Below, in pieces: positions 5,467 through 6,560 of a stretch of 6,560 nucleotides of DNA (position 1 is the first letter of the stretch; the number at the start of each line of letters is the position of its first letter). The position numbers and the translations under genes were made by a program. The stretch spans positions 1 to 6,560 of the forward strand of contig DATGGU010000099.1 of assembly GCA_035308365.1 (NCBI GenBank). Reading direction: 5' to 3'. The notes below the pieces were generated by a model. It did not search any database. It had not been told where the DNA came from and saw nothing but the letters and a program-made list of their open reading frames with translations. Source of the stretch: PALSA-505 sp035308365 (GTDB lineage Bacteria; Actinomycetota; Actinomycetes; Streptosporangiales; Streptosporangiaceae).

Positions 5467-6560
5467 TCATCCAGACCTGGCCTGCTGCTTGATCCGGTTG
5501 GTCAGCTCGGTGACCTGGTTGTAGATGGACCTGCGCTCCGCCATCAGGGACCGGATCTTGCGGTCGGCGTACATAACCGTGGTGTGGTCACGGCCGCCGA
5601 ACTGCTGCCCGATCTTTGGCAGCGATAGATCCGTGAGTTCCCTGCACAGATACATGGCGATCTGCCGGGCGGTGGCAAGAACCCGGGACCTGGATGTGCC
5701 ACACAGGTCCTCTATGGACAGGCCGAAATAAGAGGCGGTCTGGCCCATAATCGTGGTTGCCGTGATCTGCGGGCCCTGGGACTCTGGTATCAGGTCTTTC
5801 AGCACGATTTCGGCCAGCTGGAGGTCCACGGATTGCCGGTTCAGGCTGGCAAATGCGGTCACCCGAATGAGCGCGCCTTCGAGTTCACGGATGTTGGTCG
5901 AGATCCGGCTGGCGATGTACTCCAGCACCTCGGGCGGCGCGTTGAGCCCCTCCTGGACCGCCTTCTTCCGCAGGATCGCGATGCGGGTCTCCAGTTCGGG
6001 CGGCTGCACGTCGGTCAGCAGGCCCCACTCGAACCGGCTGCGCAGCCTGTCCTCCAGCGTGACCAGCCGCTTGGGGGCGCGGTCGCTGGAGATCACGATC
6101 TGCTTGCTGGCGTTGTGCAGGGTGTTAAAGGTGTGGAAGAACTCTTCCTGCGTGCCTTCCTTGTTCTCCAGGAACTGGATGTCGTCGACGAGCAGCACGT
6201 CCACGTCGCGGTACCGGCGCCGGAAGCCGTCCTGCTTGCCGTCCCTGATCATGTTGATGAAATCGTTGGTGAACTCCTCCGAGCTGACGTACCTGACCCT
6301 CAGGCCGGAGTAGAGGGTCTGCGCGTAGTGCCCGATCGCGTGCAGCAGGTGCGTCTTGCCGAGGCCCGAGTCGCCGTAGACGAACAGGGGGTTGTACGCC
6401 TTGGCGGGCGCCTCGGCGACCGCGACGGCCGCCGCGTGCGCGAACCTGTTGCTGGACCCGATCACGAACGTCTCGAAGGTGTACTTGGGGTTGAGCCTGG
6501 TGCCGCCAGGGCGGGGACCGGGCAGGCCCGCCGGGATCGCTCCGGCCCGGCCGGGATCTT
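5467..6560 (-). CDS. dnaA: Chromosomal replication initiator DnaA (5' end outside window)
   Basis: DnaA is the AAA+ initiator that binds DnaA boxes and melts the origin. The C-terminal 363 residues are present; the true start lies beyond the right edge, so the GTG at 6465 is internal. Numbering from the first in-frame codon at 6558: a Gly/Pro/Ala-rich linker (1-21, end of domain II), then LNPKYTFETFVIGSSNRFAH opening the AAA+ domain, Walker A GDSGLGKT (62-69), Walker B LLVDDIQF (122-129), sensor 1 ISSDR (156-160), the box VII arginine finger in RLRSRFEWGL (171-180, Arg175) and sensor 2 Arg224 in NIRELEGAL. Domain IV, the DNA-binding helix-turn-helix, contains SRSRVLATARQIAMYL and the signature GGRDHTTVMYADRKI (321-335). 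All key residues expected for ATP binding and box recognition are present. The gene is transcribed toward oriC, with its stop 102 bp from the nearest box. Confidence 0.98.
   Translation of the reverse strand, partial: DPGRAGAIPAGLPGPRPGGTRLNPKYTFETFVIGSSNRFAHAAAVAVAEAPAKAYNPLFVYGDSGLGKTHLLHAIGHYAQTLYSGLRVRYVSSEEFTNDFINMIRDGKQDGFRRRYRDVDVLLVDDIQFLENKEGTQEEFFHTFNTLHNASKQIVISSDRAPKRLVTLEDRLRSRFEWGLLTDVQPPELETRIAILRKKAVQEGLNAPPEVLEYIASRISTNIRELEGALIRVTAFASLNRQSVDLQLAEIVLKDLIPESQGPQITATTIMGQTASYFGLSIEDLCGTSRSRVLATARQIAMYLCRELTDLSLPKIGQQFGGRDHTTVMYADRKIRSLMAERRSIYNQVTELTNRIKQQARSG

Noticed and set aside
4874..5470. A minus-strand frame spanning the entire dnaA-dnaN gap (198 codons)
   Set aside because: It runs through the DnaA boxes and palindromes, has no recognisable motif and no SD, and its end overlaps the dnaN start; absence of stops is likely by chance at this base composition.

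Overview
The window is the replication-origin neighbourhood of a high-GC Actinomycetota (actinobacterial) chromosome, shown in reverse of the usual drawing. All five genes lie on the minus strand. In transcription order they are dnaA (right edge, 5' end cut off), a roughly 590-bp non-coding gap that fits oriC, dnaN, recF, a DUF721/DciA-family gene, and gyrB (left edge, complete). Actinobacterial affinity is inferred from the gene order, the strong G/C bias at third codon positions, GTG/TTG start codons, the DnaA signature GGRDHTTVMYADRKI, the RecF signature SHGESWSLALALRLA and the DciA tail GRGPRDTYG. I cannot name the genus. No gnd (6-phosphogluconate dehydrogenase) gene sits between dnaN and recF, unlike in Streptomyces.

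Layout: 18-1955 gyrB; 1956-2059 a short relatively AT-rich gap with a possible gyrB promoter and a 20-codon reading frame overlapping the gyrB start; 2060-2590 dciA-like; 2583-3731 recF, overlapping the dciA-like gene by 8 nt; 3732-3752 a 21-nt gap; 3753-4877 dnaN; 4878-5466 the origin region; 5467-6560 dnaA, covering domains III and IV plus the end of the domain II linker.

The genes form one functional set. DnaA binds and opens oriC. DciA-type proteins help load or activate the replicative helicase. DnaN is the polymerase clamp. RecF acts at stalled forks and gaps. GyrB is the ATPase subunit of the gyrase that removes positive supercoils; gyrA would be expected just beyond position 1 but is not in view.

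I see no mobile element, CRISPR array, tRNA/rRNA gene or foreign gene, and no novel enzymatic system. The parts that repay attention are in oriC: degenerate DnaA boxes, four of them spaced 11, 11 and 12 bp (5323-5365); a compact AT-richer tract with repeated TAG triplets; a perfect 6-bp-arm palindrome upstream of dnaN; and a GCCGGC hairpin. The start-codon arrangements of recF and gyrB are also unusual.
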